A stretch of DNA of 64,000 nucleotides from Prevotella sp. E13-27 (GTDB taxonomy: Bacteria > Bacteroidota > Bacteroidia > Bacteroidales > Bacteroidaceae): NCBI RefSeq assembly GCF_023217965.1, contig NZ_JALPSC010000001.1, positions 558,001 through 622,000 on the forward strand, given 5' to 3'. Every line of letters begins with the position of its first letter. The first letter of the stretch is position 1. The notes beneath the pieces are model-generated. The model was not told the DNA's origin. It saw only the letters and a program-made list of their open reading frames with translations, and did no database searches. Position numbers and translations under genes: made by a program. Positions 18,449-28,994 of the stretch are shown in pieces.

Positions 18449-19792
18449 TTAGTAAGCAGCAACTCCGCCTCTACCATGAATACGGCCAGACTCAAGCAGA
18501 CCATCATAGTGACGCATCAACAGGTGGCTCTCAATCTGCTGGAGTGTGTCGAGGACAACACCAACAAGAATCAAAAGTGATGTACCACCGAAGAACTGCG
18601 AGAATGCATCCTGAACGTTCAACAGGCTTGCGAAAGCAGGCATGATGGCTATGAACGCGATGAACAATGAACCAGGGAATGTAATGCGTGACATCACTGT
18701 ATCAATGAAGTCGGCAGTATCCTTGCCTGGCTTAATGCCTGGAATGAATCCGTTGTTACGCTTCATATCTTCCGCCATCTGCGTCGGGTTGAGTGTAATA
18801 GCAGTATAGAAGTAAGTAAATGCAATAATCAACAGTGCAAAAACCAAGTTATACACCCAGCTGTGGTGATCGAGCATAGCGCGAAGCAGCCAGCTTGCAT
18901 TCTCTGGATTAGCATACTGTATGATAGTCAATGGAATGAACATTATTGCCTGTGCAAAGATGATTGGCATCACATTGGCTGCAAAAAGCTTCAATGGTAT
19001 GTACTGACGTGCACCACCATACTGCTTGTTGCCTACTATACGCTTTGCATACTGCACGGGAATCTTACGAACACCTTGCACCAAAACGATGGCTGCACAA
19101 ACAACTGCATAAAGAATGATAATCTCTGCGAGGAACATCATCAGGCCACCACCTGTTACAGCAGTGAAGCGAGAGATTACTTCCTGGAAGAAGGCCTGTG
19201 GCAGACGAGCCACAATACCTATCATAATAATCATAGAGATACCATTGCCAATGCCCTTATCTGTAATGCGCTCACCCAGCCAAAGGATGAACATACTTCC
19301 TGCTGCGAGGATAATAGTAGCAGGGAACAAGAATACAGTCCAGCTGATACCTGTTGCAAGAGCTGAAGCAGCCTGCATCTTAAGGTTAATCAGGTAGCTC
19401 GGTGCCTGAAACAGCAGGATTGCTACTGTCAGCCACCGAGTGTACATACTGATTTTCTTGCGACCGCTCTCACCTTCGCGCTGCATCTTCTGGAAATAAG
19501 GTACAGCTACAGCGAGAAGCTGCATAACGATAGAAGCCGAGATGTAAGGCATGATTCCAAGTGCGAAGATTGACGCATTGGAAAATGCTCCACCAGAGAA
19601 CATATCCAACAATGACATCAGACCGCCTGCAGTCTGTTTCTGCAATTGATCAAGCATGCCGGGGTTGATACCAGGAAGTACTACGAATGATCCGAAACGG
19701 TATATAGCTACGAACAGCACAGTGATACCAAGACGGGTTCTAAGATCCTCGATCTTCCAAATGTTCTTCAGTGTCTCAATAAACTTCTTCAT
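18449..19792 (-). CDS. secY: Protein translocase subunit SecY
   Basis: A 447-residue polytopic protein forming the protein-conducting channel of the inner membrane with SecE and SecG. It begins MKKFIETLKNIWKIEDLRTR; SecY segments include LPGINPGMLDQL, YARRIVG-like YAKRIVGNKQYGG and NGFIPGIKPGKDT. About ten membrane segments can be followed. It lies after rplO, the usual place in the spc operon. Confidence 0.98.
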   Translation of the reverse strand: MKKFIETLKNIWKIEDLRTRLGITVLFVAIYRFGSFVVLPGINPGMLDQLQKQTAGGLMSLLDMFSGGAFSNASIFALGIMPYISASIVMQLLAVAVPYFQKMQREGESGRKKISMYTRWLTVAILLFQAPSYLINLKMQAASALATGISWTVFLFPATIILAAGSMFILWLGERITDKGIGNGISMIIMIGIVARLPQAFFQEVISRFTAVTGGGLMMFLAEIIILYAVVCAAIVLVQGVRKIPVQYAKRIVGNKQYGGARQYIPLKLFAANVMPIIFAQAIMFIPLTIIQYANPENASWLLRAMLDHHSWVYNLVFALLIIAFTYFYTAITLNPTQMAEDMKRNNGFIPGIKPGKDTADFIDTVMSRITFPGSLFIAFIAIMPAFASLLNVQDAFSQFFGGTSLLILVGVVLDTLQQIESHLLMRHYDGLLESGRIHGRGGVAAY

Positions 19793-19799
19793 GTTAAGC

Positions 19800-20246
19800 T
19801 TAGATTATAGTTGCGTTTCCACCTACTGCTTTGATTGCCTCTTCAGCCTTCTTAGAGAAAGCGTTTGCCTTCACTTCAAGCTTTGCCTTCAGTTCGCCAT
19901 TGCCAAGAACCTTTACAAGCTCCTTGCCATTGGTCAGACCTGCTGCTACAAGTTCCTCGATACCGATAACGGTGAGGTTCTTGCTCTCAGCCAACTTCTG
20001 AAGTGTTGACAGGTTAACTGCAAAGTACTCTTTGTGGTTAATGTTCTTAAAGCCGAACTTCGGCAGACGGCGCTGCAGTGGCATCTGACCACCTTCAAAG
20101 CCAATCTTTCTCTTATAACCAGAGCGAGCCTTAGCACCCTTATGACCACGGGTAGAAGTACCGCCGAGACCTGAACCAGGACCGCGACCGATTCTACGAC
20201 GTGAATGTGTAGAACCCTCTGCTGGCTGCAAATTATTCAGTTTCAT
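19800..20246 (-). CDS. rplO: Ribosomal protein L15
   Basis: 148 residues; late-assembling 50S protein. The N-terminal Gly/Arg-rich arm (RRIGRGPGSGLGGTSTRGHK) winds through 23S rRNA; the C-terminal globular part ends AVGGNATII. It lies between rpmD and secY. Confidence 0.98.
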   Translation of the reverse strand: MKLNNLQPAEGSTHSRRRIGRGPGSGLGGTSTRGHKGAKARSGYKRKIGFEGGQMPLQRRLPKFGFKNINHKEYFAVNLSTLQKLAESKNLTVIGIEELVAAGLTNGKELVKVLGNGELKAKLEVKANAFSKKAEEAIKAVGGNATII

Positions 20247-20274
20247 AATAGAATGTCTTTTAAATAATTATTGT

Positions 20275-20451
20275 TTAGTCAATAACGGTCACCAGATGAT
20301 GTACCTTGCGAATCATACCGCGGATAGAGGGATTATCTTCCACCTCAACAACCTGAGAGATCTTGTGAAGTCCAAGTGCCTCGAGTGTACGCTTCTGGTC
20401 AACGGGAAAACCGATCTTACTCTTAATCTGCTTAATCTTAATTGTTGCCAT
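20275..20451 (-). CDS. rpmD: Ribosomal protein L30
   Basis: 58 residues, read directly from the DNA: it begins MATIKIKQIKSKIGFPVDQK and ends VHHLVTVID. L30 is a small 50S protein lying next to 5S rRNA. It lies between rpsE and rplO, the standard spc order. Confidence 0.95.
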   Translation of the reverse strand: MATIKIKQIKSKIGFPVDQKRTLEALGLHKISQVVEVEDNPSIRGMIRKVHHLVTVID

Positions 20452-20465
20452 AGTATAATCTCCTT

Positions 20466-20978
20466 TTATCCTCTAAATACTTTTTCCATACTGATACCAC
20501 GTGTTCCAGCTACAGTATAGGCATCGCGCATCTGAGCCAGAGCTGCGATAGTTGCCTTTACCAAGTTGTGAGGGTTAGAAGAACCCTTTGACTTAGCCAG
20601 CACATCCTTAATACCAACACTCTCAAGAACGGCACGCATTGCACCACCGGCTACGAGACCGGTACCTGCTGCTGCAGGCTTCAGGAATACCTGAGCACCG
20701 CCAAAGCGTGCTTCCATCTCGTGAGGAATAGTACCCTTCAGTACAGGTACTTTCACGAGGTTCTTCTTGGCTGCTTCTACACCCTTAGCGATGGCAGCTG
20801 TAACTTCACCTGCCTTACCAAGACCCCAGCCGATAACGCCATTGCCGTCACCGACAACAACGATAGCTGCGAATGTAAAGGTGCGACCGCCCTTCGTTAC
20901 CTTAGTAACACGGTTGATGGCAACCAATCTGTCTTTCAGTTCAACGTCACTATTTACTTTAACTTTGTTCATTGCCAT
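20466..20978 (-). CDS. rpsE: Ribosomal protein S5
   Basis: 170 residues; 30S protein that with S4 and S12 controls decoding accuracy and helps unwind mRNA. Typical S5 segments are [19 protein letters not shown] and [11 protein letters not shown] second ATG two codons in (MNKVKV) could also be the start. Confidence 0.97.
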   Translation of the reverse strand: MAMNKVKVNSDVELKDRLVAINRVTKVTKGGRTFTFAAIVVVGDGNGVIGWGLGKAGEVTAAIAKGVEAAKKNLVKVPVLKGTIPHEMEARFGGAQVFLKPAAAGTGLVAGGAMRAVLESVGIKDVLAKSKGSSNPHNLVKATIAALAQMRDAYTVAGTRGISMEKVFRG

Positions 20979-20985
20979 AATCGTT

Positions 20986-21330
20986 TTAGAAATTTAGTCC
21001 ACCTTTACGTGCTGCATCAGCGAGCGACTTTACGCGGCCGTGATAGAGATAACCGTTACGGTCGAAGACAACAGCTGTTACGCCAGCCTCCTTAGCCTTT
21101 GCGGCAATCAGCTCACCAACCTTCTCAGCCTGCTGAATCTTTGGCATAGCCTCAAGACCCAGTGATGATGCTGCAGCAAGTGTTTTACCATCAATATCAT
21201 TAATCACCTGAACGTAGATCTGCTTGTTAGAGCGGAACACGCTCATACGAGGACGCTCGGCTGTGCCGAAAACTGACTTACGAATTCTGTATTTGATCTT
21301 GATTCGTCTTTCTACTTTCTTTGTCGTCAT
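20986..21330 (-). CDS. rplR: Ribosomal protein L18
   Basis: 114 residues; binds 5S rRNA and joins it to the 50S central protuberance. Segments [18 protein letters not shown] and [20 protein letters not shown] are typical. The 39-base spacer to rplF is a run of T/A-rich repeats of near 7-8 bp. Confidence 0.97.
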   Translation of the reverse strand: MTTKKVERRIKIKYRIRKSVFGTAERPRMSVFRSNKQIYVQVINDIDGKTLAAASSLGLEAMPKIQQAEKVGELIAAKAKEAGVTAVVFDRNGYLYHGRVKSLADAARKGGLNF

Positions 21331-21369
21331 AATCTTTTAATTTTTTAATTTCTAATTCTTAAATAAAGA

Positions 21370-21939
21370 TTACTTAGCTGAAGCTGACTTACCCGACTTA
21401 CGACGGATGACTTCACCCTTGAACAAGATACCCTTTCCTTTATAAGGCTCAGGCATACGGAAAGAACGAATCTTTGCACAGATAAGACCGAGGAGCTGCT
21501 TATCAGCACTCTCCAGGATGATCTGTGGATTCTGGTTACGCTCAGACTTCGTCTCAACCTTCACTTCCTTAGGAAGCTGAATGAAGATTGGGTGTGTATA
21601 ACCCAGTGAGAACTCGATGAGGTTGCCCTGGTTAGAAACGCGGTAACCTACACCTACAAGCTCCATCTCCTTCTTGTATCCCTCGCTTACGCCAACAACC
21701 ATGTTGTTAACGAGTGCGCGATACAGACCGTGGAATGCCTGCTTCTGTTTGATATTAACAGGGCTGTTCTCGTCAATCTCGAATGCGACGTGACCATCCT
21801 CAATCTTTACGATAATAGACTTGTCGACTTTCTGAGAAAGCTCACCCTTTGGACCCTTAACGGTAACTACGCCGTCCTTATCCTGTGCTACAGTAACGCC
21901 AGCAGGAATACTAATTGGCAATTTTCCTATTCTTGACAT
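21370..21939 (-). CDS. rplF: Ribosomal protein L6
   Basis: 189 residues; 50S protein near the factor-binding site, made of two similar halves. It begins MSRIGKLPISIPAGVTV; the C-terminal half has the signature PEPYKGKGI followed by a Lys/Ser tail. Confidence 0.97.
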   Translation of the reverse strand: MSRIGKLPISIPAGVTVAQDKDGVVTVKGPKGELSQKVDKSIIVKIEDGHVAFEIDENSPVNIKQKQAFHGLYRALVNNMVVGVSEGYKKEMELVGVGYRVSNQGNLIEFSLGYTHPIFIQLPKEVKVETKSERNQNPQIILESADKQLLGLICAKIRSFRMPEPYKGKGILFKGEVIRRKSGKSASAK

Positions 21940-21953
21940 ATTCTATCCTCCAA

Positions 21954-22349
21954 TTAATAAACGTAGCAAAGAACCTCACCGCCAATCTTCAGGTCAGCAG
22001 CCTCTTTGTCTGTCATTACACCTTTAGACGTAGATAAGATTGCGATACCCAGTCCGTTAATTACTCTCGGCATGTCCTTATAACCAGTGTACTTACGAAG
22101 ACCTGGTGTTGACACTCTCTTGAGACACTTGATTGCGTTCTCTTTTGTTGCGGGATCATACTTCAAGGCAACCTTGATTGTTCCCTGTGGGCCATCCTCG
22201 ATGAACTTGTAGTTCAGGATGTAACCTTTCTCGAAGAGGATTTTTGTGATTTCCTTCTTCAAGTTTGAAGCTGGAACTTCTACAACACGGTGATGAGCCA
22301 TGATTGCGTTTCTCAACCTCGTCAGAAAATCTGCTATTGGATCTGTCAT
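21954..22349 (-). CDS. rpsH: Ribosomal protein S8
   Basis: 131 residues from the start at 22349 (MTDPIADFLTRLRNA), which matches family starts; the frame extends 13 codons further but that part is unlike S8. S8 binds helix 21 of 16S rRNA. The C-terminal segment GGEVLCYVY is typical. Confidence 0.96.
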   Translation of the reverse strand: MTDPIADFLTRLRNAIMAHHRVVEVPASNLKKEITKILFEKGYILNYKFIEDGPQGTIKVALKYDPATKENAIKCLKRVSTPGLRKYTGYKDMPRVINGLGIAILSTSKGVMTDKEAADLKIGGEVLCYVY

Positions 22350-22412
22350 AAAATATAAAAATTTAATTAATCGGGACTCCCCCGACAATATTAAAAAACT
22401 ATCAGCTCTTTT

Positions 22413-22730
22413 TTACCAGCTTGCCTTCTTAACACCAGGGATGAGACCGGCAGATGCCATCTCACGGAACTGGATACGAGAAATACCGAACTGGCGGATG
22501 TAACCCTTTGGACGACCTGTCACCTTGCAACGGTTGTGCAGACGGATTGGGTTTGCGTTCTTGGGGATAGCCTGCAACTTGCGAGCAGCCTCATAAGCAG
22601 CAATAGCGCCTTCCTCTGTGTTAACATCGGCAGTAGCGATAATCTTCTTCAGAGCTGCACGCTTCTCAGCATAACGAGCTACAAGCTTGGCGCGCTTTAC
22701 CTCGCGGGCCTTCATTGATTCCTTTGCCAT
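22413..22730 (-). CDS. rpsN: Ribosomal protein S14, long zinc-free form
   Basis: 105 residues; 30S head protein. The rRNA-binding segment [20 protein letters not shown] has a single Cys instead of the four-Cys zinc site, and the protein has the long N-terminal half of that form. It lies between rplE and rpsH. Confidence 0.96.
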   Translation of the reverse strand: MAKESMKAREVKRAKLVARYAEKRAALKKIIATADVNTEEGAIAAYEAARKLQAIPKNANPIRLHNRCKVTGRPKGYIRQFGISRIQFREMASAGLIPGVKKASW

Positions 22731-22735
22731 ATCTC

Positions 22736-23290
22736 TTAATCGTTTTTAGCGTTCTTGAATGGAAGACCGAAAGCCTTCAGCAGAGCAAAACCTTCCTCGT
22801 CGGTCTTAGCCGTTGTAACGAAGGTGATGTTCATACCCTGAATGCGGTCAACAGAATCGATATTGATCTCAGGGAAGATGATCTGCTCCTGCACACCAAG
22901 TGTGTAGTTGCCACGACCATCAAACTTGCTCTCAATACCCTTGAAGTCACGGATACGAGGCAGAGCTATGCGGACGAGCTTCTCCAAGAACTCATACATG
23001 CGCTCACGGCGGAGTGTTACCATAACGCCGATAGGCATCTTCTTACGGAGCTTGAAGTTAGCGATATCCTTCTTTGAATAGGTAGCCACAGCCTTCTGAC
23101 CACAGATGGCAGAGATTTCGTTGATGGCAACCTCAATGAGCTTCTTATCCTGTGTTGCATCGCCGAGACCCTGGTTAACCACGATCTTCTTCAGGACAGG
23201 AATCTCCATAGCAGAACTATAGTTGAACTGCTTCATCAATGCTGGAGCGATCTGCTCAGCATAAACATTCTTAAGTTGTGCTGTATTCAT
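22736..23290 (-). CDS. rplE: Ribosomal protein L5
   Basis: 184 residues; 5S rRNA-binding protein of the central protuberance. Typical segments are [17 protein letters not shown] and [13 protein letters not shown]. Its start codon overlaps the rplX stop region (shared base 23290), which suggests coupled translation. Confidence 0.97.
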   Translation of the reverse strand: MNTAQLKNVYAEQIAPALMKQFNYSSAMEIPVLKKIVVNQGLGDATQDKKLIEVAINEISAICGQKAVATYSKKDIANFKLRKKMPIGVMVTLRRERMYEFLEKLVRIALPRIRDFKGIESKFDGRGNYTLGVQEQIIFPEINIDSVDRIQGMNITFVTTAKTDEEGFALLKAFGLPFKNAKND

Positions 23291-23607
23291 TACTTAATCT
23301 CCTCTCCTGACTTTTTAGCGATACGGATAACGTTCTTACCCTCGTGCTTGATTGAAACGCGAGTAGCCTTGCCGCTCTTCGGATCGATAAGACTCAAATT
23401 AGAAATATGTATGGGAGCCTCTACCTTCTCGAAGCCACCCTGAGGATTCTTAGCGCTGGGCTTAGAGCTCTTGTTTACGAAGTTAATACCTTCAACAATA
23501 GCTTTCTGCTCCTTTACCAAGACCTTCAGCACCTTACCTGTCTTGCCCTTGTCCTCACCGGCCAGAACAATAACGGTATCATTTTTCTTAATATGTAACT
23601 TACTCAT
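23290..23607 (-). CDS. rplX: Ribosomal protein L24
   Basis: 105 residues with the KOW motif near the N-terminus ([20 protein letters not shown]). L24 is an assembly initiator of the 50S subunit at the tunnel exit side. Confidence 0.97.
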   Translation of the reverse strand: MSKLHIKKNDTVIVLAGEDKGKTGKVLKVLVKEQKAIVEGINFVNKSSKPSAKNPQGGFEKVEAPIHISNLSLIDPKSGKATRVSIKHEGKNVIRIAKKSGEEIK

Positions 23608-23628
23608 TACTTCTATTGCTTTAAAATG

Positions 23629-23994
23629 TTAAAGAACCTCAGGTGCCAAAGAAACGACCTTCATGTTAACGGCACGCAGCTCACGTGCAACAGGACCGAA
23701 GATACGGCTGCCGCGGAGCTCACCAGCGTTATTCAGAAGTACGCAAGCATTGTCGTCGAAGCGGATGTATGATCCGTCTGGACGACGAATCTCTTTCTTC
23801 GTGCGGACAATCAGAGCCTTTGAAACAGCACCCTTCTTCACGTCACTAGTAGGGATTGCGTTCTTGATAGCGACAACGATCACATCGCCTACGCTTGCAT
23901 AACGGCGGCGGGTACCACCCAGTACACGGATGCAGAGAGCCTCGCGTGCGCCGCTGTTATCAGCTACTGTAAGTCTTGATTCTGTCTGTATCAT
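23629..23994 (-). CDS. rplN: Ribosomal protein L14
   Basis: 121 residues, highly conserved: begins [20 protein letters not shown], ends [10 protein letters not shown]14 forms intersubunit bridges and faces the GTPase region. Confidence 0.98.
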   Translation of the reverse strand: MIQTESRLTVADNSGAREALCIRVLGGTRRRYASVGDVIVVAIKNAIPTSDVKKGAVSKALIVRTKKEIRRPDGSYIRFDDNACVLLNNAGELRGSRIFGPVARELRAVNMKVVSLAPEVL

Positions 23995-23996
23995 AA

Positions 23997-24254
23997 TTAC
24001 TTAGCTTTTTCAACGATTTGTACTAATCTCCAGCGCTTTGTCTTTGACAGAGGGCGGGTTTCCATAACGAGTACTGTATCACCTACATTGCACTCGTTCT
24101 TCTCATCATGAACATGGTATTTCTTCGTCTTCTGAACGAACTTACCATAAATAGGGTGCTTCTCCTTGAACTTTGCTGCAATAACAATGGTTTTATCCAT
24201 TTTGTTGCTGATTACGACACCCTGTCTTGTCTTTCTTAAATTTCTTGTTTCCAT
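23997..24254 (-). CDS. rpsQ: Ribosomal protein S17
   Basis: 85 residues from [12 protein letters not shown] at 24254; an ATG three codons earlier (24263) is possible but Bacteroidota S17 proteins begin with the METRN-like sequence. OB-fold primary 16S rRNA binder; segment [16 protein letters not shown] is the family signature. Confidence 0.95.
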   Translation of the reverse strand: METRNLRKTRQGVVISNKMDKTIVIAAKFKEKHPIYGKFVQKTKKYHVHDEKNECNVGDTVLVMETRPLSKTKRWRLVQIVEKAK

Positions 24255-24265
24255 CTGGACCATTG

Positions 24266-24460
24266 TTATTTGTTAAGTTCTCTCTGGCGGAGTTCCGTCT
24301 TCATACGTGCGATATCACGACGAGCAGCCTTAATCAGTGATGGGTTCTCCAGGGGAGTGATGCTGTGGTTCAGCTTCATCTGGTTGTACTTAGCAACCTC
24401 TGTCTCAATACGCTCTACCAATTCCTTGGTCTCGAGCTCTTTCAATTCCTTGATCTTCAT
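24266..24460 (-). CDS. rpmC: Ribosomal protein L29
   Basis: 64 residues forming a helical hairpin next to L23 at the tunnel exit. Segments [13 protein letters not shown] and [16 protein letters not shown] are typical. Confidence 0.97.
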   Translation of the reverse strand: MKIKELKELETKELVERIETEVAKYNQMKLNHSITPLENPSLIKAARRDIARMKTELRQRELNK

Positions 24461-24465
24461 ACTAA

Positions 24466-24894
24466 TTAAGCGTTTTTATCGTAGTCACGTCTTACAACAA
24501 ACTTAGTCTTCACGGGCAGTTTCTGAGCGCCGAGGCGAAGAGCCTCCTTAGCTACATCGAATGGAACGCCCTCGACTTCAAAGAGGATGCGACCAGGTGT
24601 GACAGGTGCAACCCATCCTGCGGGATCACCCTTACCTTTACCCATACGTACGTCAGCAGGCTTACGAGTGATGGGTTTATCTGGGAAGATGCGGATCCAA
24701 ACCTGACCTTCACGGTTCATGTAACGGTTGATGGCAACACGAGCTGCCTCAATCTGACGGCTGTCAATCCACTTTGCATCAAGAGTCTTAATGCCGAAAG
24801 AGCCGAATGCCAGCGTCGTACCTCTGTGGGCGTTGCCTTTGTTGCCGCGTCCATCTTGAGGTCTTCTATATCTTACTCTCTTAGGTTGTAACAT
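24466..24894 (-). CDS. rplP: Ribosomal protein L16
   Basis: 142 residues; organises the A-site tRNA region of the 50S. It begins [20 protein letters not shown]; signatures are [20 protein letters not shown] and [10 protein letters not shown]. Confidence 0.98.
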   Translation of the reverse strand: MLQPKRVRYRRPQDGRGNKGNAHRGTTLAFGSFGIKTLDAKWIDSRQIEAARVAINRYMNREGQVWIRIFPDKPITRKPADVRMGKGKGDPAGWVAPVTPGRILFEVEGVPFDVAKEALRLGAQKLPVKTKFVVRRDYDKNA

Positions 24895-24921
24895 GATAAC
24901 TTCTTTCTTTAATAACAGTTA

Positions 24922-25644
24922 TTACTTCTTCTTATTACGGAACTTGCGGCCATCTCTGTTACCACCGTTAGCGCGGCCACTCTGCTTCTCCTGTGAGAAG
25001 TTTGGTGCGAGGTCAACCTTGCCATAGACTTCACCACGGCAGATCCAAACCTTAATACCGAGCAGACCAACCTTTGTGAGAGCCTCAGCCTGGCAGAAGT
25101 CGATGTCAGCACGGAAAGTGTGCAGAGGAGTACGTCCCTCCTTGATCATCTCACTGCGGGCAATCTCGGCACCATTCAGGCGTCCCGAAATCTGAACCTT
25201 AATACCTTCGGCTCCGGCGCGCATTGTGTTTGCCACAGCCTGCTTAATAGCACGACGATAAGCAATCTTGCCTTCAATCTGGCGAGCGATGTTTGTTGCA
25301 ACGATTGTTGCGTCGAGCTCTGGACGCTTCACCTCAAAAATGTTGATCTGAATCTCCTTGTCGAAGAGCTTCTTCAGCTCATCCTTCAAGTTGTCAACAT
25401 CCTGTCCACCCTTACCGATGACGATACCTGGACGAGCAGTGCAAATAGTGATGGTCACCAGTTTCAATGTGCGCTCGATGACAATCTTCGAAACGCTGGC
25501 CTTTGCCAGACGCTCATTGAGATACTTGCGGATCTTCTGATCCTCTACCAGGTTATCTCCGAAGTCTTTGCCTCCGAACCAATTTGAATCCCAACCTCTA
25601 ACGATACCCAGACGGTTGCTAATTGGATTTACTTTCTGTCCCAT
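24922..25644 (-). CDS. rpsC: Ribosomal protein S3
   Basis: 240 residues; 30S head protein at the mRNA entry channel. The KH domain has the GxxG loop in [16 protein letters not shown]. The C-terminal domain is followed by a short basic tail. Confidence 0.98.
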   Translation of the reverse strand: MGQKVNPISNRLGIVRGWDSNWFGGKDFGDNLVEDQKIRKYLNERLAKASVSKIVIERTLKLVTITICTARPGIVIGKGGQDVDNLKDELKKLFDKEIQINIFEVKRPELDATIVATNIARQIEGKIAYRRAIKQAVANTMRAGAEGIKVQISGRLNGAEIARSEMIKEGRTPLHTFRADIDFCQAEALTKVGLLGIKVWICRGEVYGKVDLAPNFSQEKQSGRANGGNRDGRKFRNKKK

Positions 25645-25648
25645 TCTA

Positions 25649-26056
25649 TTATTCTTTTACGTCGTTAGTTTTAGCGTCAACAAACAGGGTAACGTGGTTA
25701 GAACGCTTGCGGATGCGATATCCGCGACCCTGAGGTGCAGGTCTCATTCTCTTCATAGTAACGCCCTCGTCAACGAAGACGCGAGTCACGAACAGTTCGC
25801 CGGCCTCAGCCTTGCGCTCGTTCTTAGCCTCCCAGTTAGCGATAGCCGAACGGAGAAGCTTCTCCACGTCGGCAGCAGCAGCCTTCTTTGAGAATCTCAA
25901 GACGCCAAGAGCGCGGTTTACTTCCATGCCGCGAATCATGTCAACGACATAGCGCATCTTGCGCGGAGAAGAAGGACAGCCTTTCAGCTTTGCAAAATAC
26001 TGTGTCTTAAGAGCTGCTTTTCTCTCTTCAGCCTTAATATGTTTTCTTGCTCCCAT
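25649..26056 (-). CDS. rplV: Ribosomal protein L22
   Basis: 135 residues. Its long beta-hairpin ([20 protein letters not shown]) lines the polypeptide exit tunnel, the site of some macrolide-resistance changes. It is followed by rpsC and preceded by a T/A-rich repeat. Confidence 0.98.
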   Translation of the reverse strand: MGARKHIKAEERKAALKTQYFAKLKGCPSSPRKMRYVVDMIRGMEVNRALGVLRFSKKAAAADVEKLLRSAIANWEAKNERKAEAGELFVTRVFVDEGVTMKRMRPAPQGRGYRIRKRSNHVTLFVDAKTNDVKE

Positions 26057-26057
26057 T

Positions 26058-26086
26058 TTTAATTTTCAATTTTAATTTTCAATTTT
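26058..26086. repeat. A/T-rich tandem repeat between rpsS and rplV
   Basis: Two copies of AATTTTCAATTTT (26061-26073, 26074-26086) directly upstream of the rplV start codon. It resembles the heptamer arrays in position (abutting a start codon) but has alternating 7- and 6-base units. Confidence 0.7.
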
Positions 26087-26094
26087 CCCTGGGA

Positions 26095-26361
26095 TTACTT
26101 CTTGTTACCGGCGTGACCACCGAAGCGACGTGTGGGTGCGAACTCACCGAGCTTGTGACCAACCATGTTTTCTGTAACGTAAACAGGGATAAATTTGTTA
26201 CCGTTATGAACTGCAACAGTGTGTCCCACGAAATCGGGGGAAATCATTGATGCTCTGGCCCAAGTCTTAACGACTGTTTTCTTACCGCTCTCATTCATAG
26301 CGAGAATCTTGTTCTCGAGAGATACGTTGATGTATGGACCTTTCTTTAATGAACGACTCAT
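26095..26361 (-). CDS. rpsS: Ribosomal protein S19
   Basis: 88 residues; 30S head protein contacting the A-site finger. Begins [19 protein letters not shown]; signature [20 protein letters not shown]. Confidence 0.98.
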   Translation of the reverse strand: MSRSLKKGPYINVSLENKILAMNESGKKTVVKTWARASMISPDFVGHTVAVHNGNKFIPVYVTENMVGHKLGEFAPTRRFGGHAGNKK

Positions 26362-26385
26362 AATTTAACTCTTCTGATTTCTTGT

Positions 26386-27213
26386 TTACTTCTTGTTAGC
26401 TCTTTCAATAATGTACTTGTTTGAAAGCTTCTTTGGTGCGCGTGTCTTCAGACCCTTAGCGTACAGACCCTTACGTGAACGTGGGTGTCCACCAGACTGA
26501 CGGCCTTCACCACCACCCATTGGGTGATCATGTGGGTTCATAACAACACCGCGGTTGTGAGGACGACGTCCCAACCAGCGTGAGCGACCAGCCTTACCAG
26601 AATGCTCCAGAGCGTGGTCAGAGTTACCCACGGCACCAACGGTAGCCTTACAAGCAGAGAGCACCTTGCGAGTTTCTCCTGAGGGGAGCTTAATCACGCA
26701 GTAGTCTCCTTCACGAGAAGTCAACTGAGCAAAATTACCAGCCGAACGAACGAGCAGTGCACCCTGACCTGGACGGAGCTCAATGTTGTGAATCACCGTA
26801 CCTACTGGGATGTTGGCGAGAGGGAGTGCGTTACCAATCTCTGGCGCAGCATTCACTCCAGACATCAGAGTCATGCCAACCTGCAGTCCATTAGGAGCAA
26901 TAATGTAGCGTTTTTCACCATCTGCATAGTAGAGAAGTGCGATGCGAGCCGAACGGTTTGGATCGTACTCGATTGTCTTCACTACAGCAGGAATGTCATC
27001 CTTCTCTCGCTTGAAGTCGATCAGACGATACTTCTTCTTGTGACCGCCGCCCATGTAGCGAACAGTCATCTTACCAGTGTTGTTTCGACCACCGGTAGAA
27101 CGTTTACCGTAAACGAGAGACTTCTCTGGCACGGATGCAGTAATATCCTCGAACGTGCCAATAACCTTGTGTCTTTGACCCGGTGTAACGGGCTTTAATT
27201 TACGTACTGCCAT
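26386..27213 (-). CDS. rplB: Ribosomal protein L2
   Basis: 275 residues; needed for subunit joining and peptidyl-transferase organisation. The C-terminal catalytic-centre loop contains [16 protein letters not shown] with the conserved His. Confidence 0.98.
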   Translation of the reverse strand: MAVRKLKPVTPGQRHKVIGTFEDITASVPEKSLVYGKRSTGGRNNTGKMTVRYMGGGHKKKYRLIDFKREKDDIPAVVKTIEYDPNRSARIALLYYADGEKRYIIAPNGLQVGMTLMSGVNAAPEIGNALPLANIPVGTVIHNIELRPGQGALLVRSAGNFAQLTSREGDYCVIKLPSGETRKVLSACKATVGAVGNSDHALEHSGKAGRSRWLGRRPHNRGVVMNPHDHPMGGGEGRQSGGHPRSRKGLYAKGLKTRAPKKLSNKYIIERANKK

Positions 27214-27220
27214 TTTTTAA

Positions 27221-27664
27221 TTAATCGATATTGCTGTAAAAATCAATTTCGTCGCCATCTTTCAGAGTTACGATTGCCTTCTTGAAAGCGTTCTTCTGAC
27301 CTCTCACGAGTCCAGCCTTTGTATAACGCTGGCTACGCTTTCCAGCATAGCGCATTGTGTTAACGCTAAGAACCGTAACATTGTAAAGAGCCTCGACTTC
27401 CTTCTGAATCTCAACCTTGTTAGCCTCGGGCTTTACGATGAAAGCGTACTGGGGACGAGCAGGCTTCTCATAAGTGTAGATAGTCTTCTCCTTTGTCTCG
27501 TCAGCCTTATTCTTGTGCTTTACGACATAGGACAGTTTCTCCTCTACAGCATTATTCTTCTCAATAGTCTTCTTGCTACGAGCACGGAGCTTCTTAGGAG
27601 CAGAAGTCTTTTCTGTAATCTTGGTCATCTTCTCAGTGACCAGGGGTTTTATGATAAATGCCAT
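27221..27664 (-). CDS. rplW: Ribosomal protein L23 with an internal ~50-residue insertion
   Basis: L23 sits at the tunnel exit and docks trigger factor and SRP. The family is about 96 residues; this one is 147. Residues 1-19 (IIKPLVTEKMTKITEK) and 72-147 (QYAFIVKPEANKVEIQKE to FYSNID) are normal L23. Between them, residues about 20-71 form an extra segment rich in Lys, Glu and Thr (KKLRARSKKTIEKNN, ADETKEKTIYTYEK). The frame is open with no repeat scar. Residue Glu11 (VTEK) corresponds to the E. coli Glu18 that contacts trigger factor, so the insertion lies next to the docking site (inference from family structure). Confidence 0.95.
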   Translation of the reverse strand: MAFIIKPLVTEKMTKITEKTSAPKKLRARSKKTIEKNNAVEEKLSYVVKHKNKADETKEKTIYTYEKPARPQYAFIVKPEANKVEIQKEVEALYNVTVLSVNTMRYAGKRSQRYTKAGLVRGQKNAFKKAIVTLKDGDEIDFYSNID

Positions 27665-27680
27665 ATTCGTTTGTCTCCTT

Positions 27681-28376
27681 TTACTTGTTTAAGATTCCGT
27701 CGATGGTAGCCAGCGACTTTTCTGTAATAACGAGCAGATCAGCGTTCATAATCTTGTAGGTGTTGATGCTTGCAGCAGGAATAACCTCTGCGCTAACAGC
27801 CTTTCTTGAACGATGCTTCTGTCCCTCCTTCAGTTCACCTACAGCGATCTGCTTTGGTGCATTCAGGTTGCGAGCTGACAAATAAACGTTCTTATTTGCT
27901 TCTGGCAAAACGAACACCATCTTCTTCTCCTCACCCTTCAGGTTCTTGATAATGTTTACAAACTCCTTTGTCTTTGGTGCCTCGAAATCGAAGTCCTCAA
28001 CAACGAGAATTGCATTATCCTGAGCCTTGTAAGAGAGAGCCGAACGACGAGCGAGCTGCTTCACCTTCTTATTGAGCTTGAAGTCATAGTCACGAGGTAC
28101 TGGACCGAATACGCGACCACCACCACGAAGCAGAGGTGAGTTGATATCACCATGACGTGCGCCACCGCCGCCCTTCTGGCGACCAAGCTTACGTGTAGAA
28201 CCAGCGTGTTCGCTGCGCTCCTTTGACTTTGCGTTACCCTGACGCTGATTAGCAAGATACTGCTTTACGTCGAGATAGATTACGTGATCATTGGGCTCAA
28301 CACCAAAGATAGCCTCATTCAGAGTTACCTTTCTTCCGGTCTCCTGACCGTTGATATTCAATACACTTACTTCCAT
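27681..28376 (-). CDS. rplD: Ribosomal protein L4 with a C-terminal-domain insertion
   Basis: L4 lines the tunnel constriction with L22. Typical segments are [19 protein letters not shown] and [16 protein letters not shown]. At 231 residues it is about 20 longer than the usual Bacteroidota L4; the extra residues ([19 protein letters not shown] region, about 183-205) precede the last NTYKIMNAD segment. Elsewhere it is normal. Confidence 0.96.
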   Translation of the reverse strand: MEVSVLNINGQETGRKVTLNEAIFGVEPNDHVIYLDVKQYLANQRQGNAKSKERSEHAGSTRKLGRQKGGGGARHGDINSPLLRGGGRVFGPVPRDYDFKLNKKVKQLARRSALSYKAQDNAILVVEDFDFEAPKTKEFVNIIKNLKGEEKKMVFVLPEANKNVYLSARNLNAPKQIAVGELKEGQKHRSRKAVSAEVIPAASINTYKIMNADLLVITEKSLATIDGILNK

Positions 28377-28379
28377 GGC

Positions 28380-28994
28380 TTACATCTGAATTAAGAGGGT
28401 TGAACCATTACATCCTGCAACACTACCCTTCACGAGAAGAAGGTTGTGCTCAGGAATTACCTTTAACACCTTCAGGTTCTGCGTTGTTACGCGGTCACCA
28501 CCCATGTGGCCACCCATGCGCATTCCCTTGAACACCTTAGCGGGGTAAGAACAAGCACCGATAGAACCTGGCTTACGCAGACGGTCGTCCTGACCGTGTG
28601 TGCTCTGACCTACACCACCAAAACCATGACGCTTCACAACGCCCTGGAATCCTTTACCTTTCGATGTGCCTACAACGTCTACGAACTCTGCGTCAGCGAA
28701 AAGCTCTACGGTGAGTGTGTCACCAAGGTTGTAGTCCTCATCAAACTTGAACTCGGCCAAGTGCGCCTTTGGAGTTGTGCCTGCCTTCTTGAACACGCCC
28801 ATCATTGGTTTTGTTGTGCGTACTTCTTTAGCCTCGCCAAAACCGAGCTGAACAGCCTTGTAGCCATCCTTCTCAACTGTCTTGACCTGGGTCACAACGC
28901 AAGGACCACATTCGATAACAGTGCACGGTACATTCTTACCGTCGGCACTGAAAACGGAAGTCATTCCGATTTTTTTTCCTAATAATCCTGGCAT
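28380..28994 (-). CDS. rplC: Ribosomal protein L3
   Basis: 204 residues; begins [20 protein letters not shown]; the central extension with [18 protein letters not shown] reaches towards the peptidyl-transferase centre. It is the first gene of the cluster here: rpsJ, normally directly upstream, is missing from 28995-29249. Confidence 0.97.
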   Translation of the reverse strand: MPGLLGKKIGMTSVFSADGKNVPCTVIECGPCVVTQVKTVEKDGYKAVQLGFGEAKEVRTTKPMMGVFKKAGTTPKAHLAEFKFDEDYNLGDTLTVELFADAEFVDVVGTSKGKGFQGVVKRHGFGGVGQSTHGQDDRLRKPGSIGACSYPAKVFKGMRMGGHMGGDRVTTQNLKVLKVIPEHNLLLVKGSVAGCNGSTLLIQM

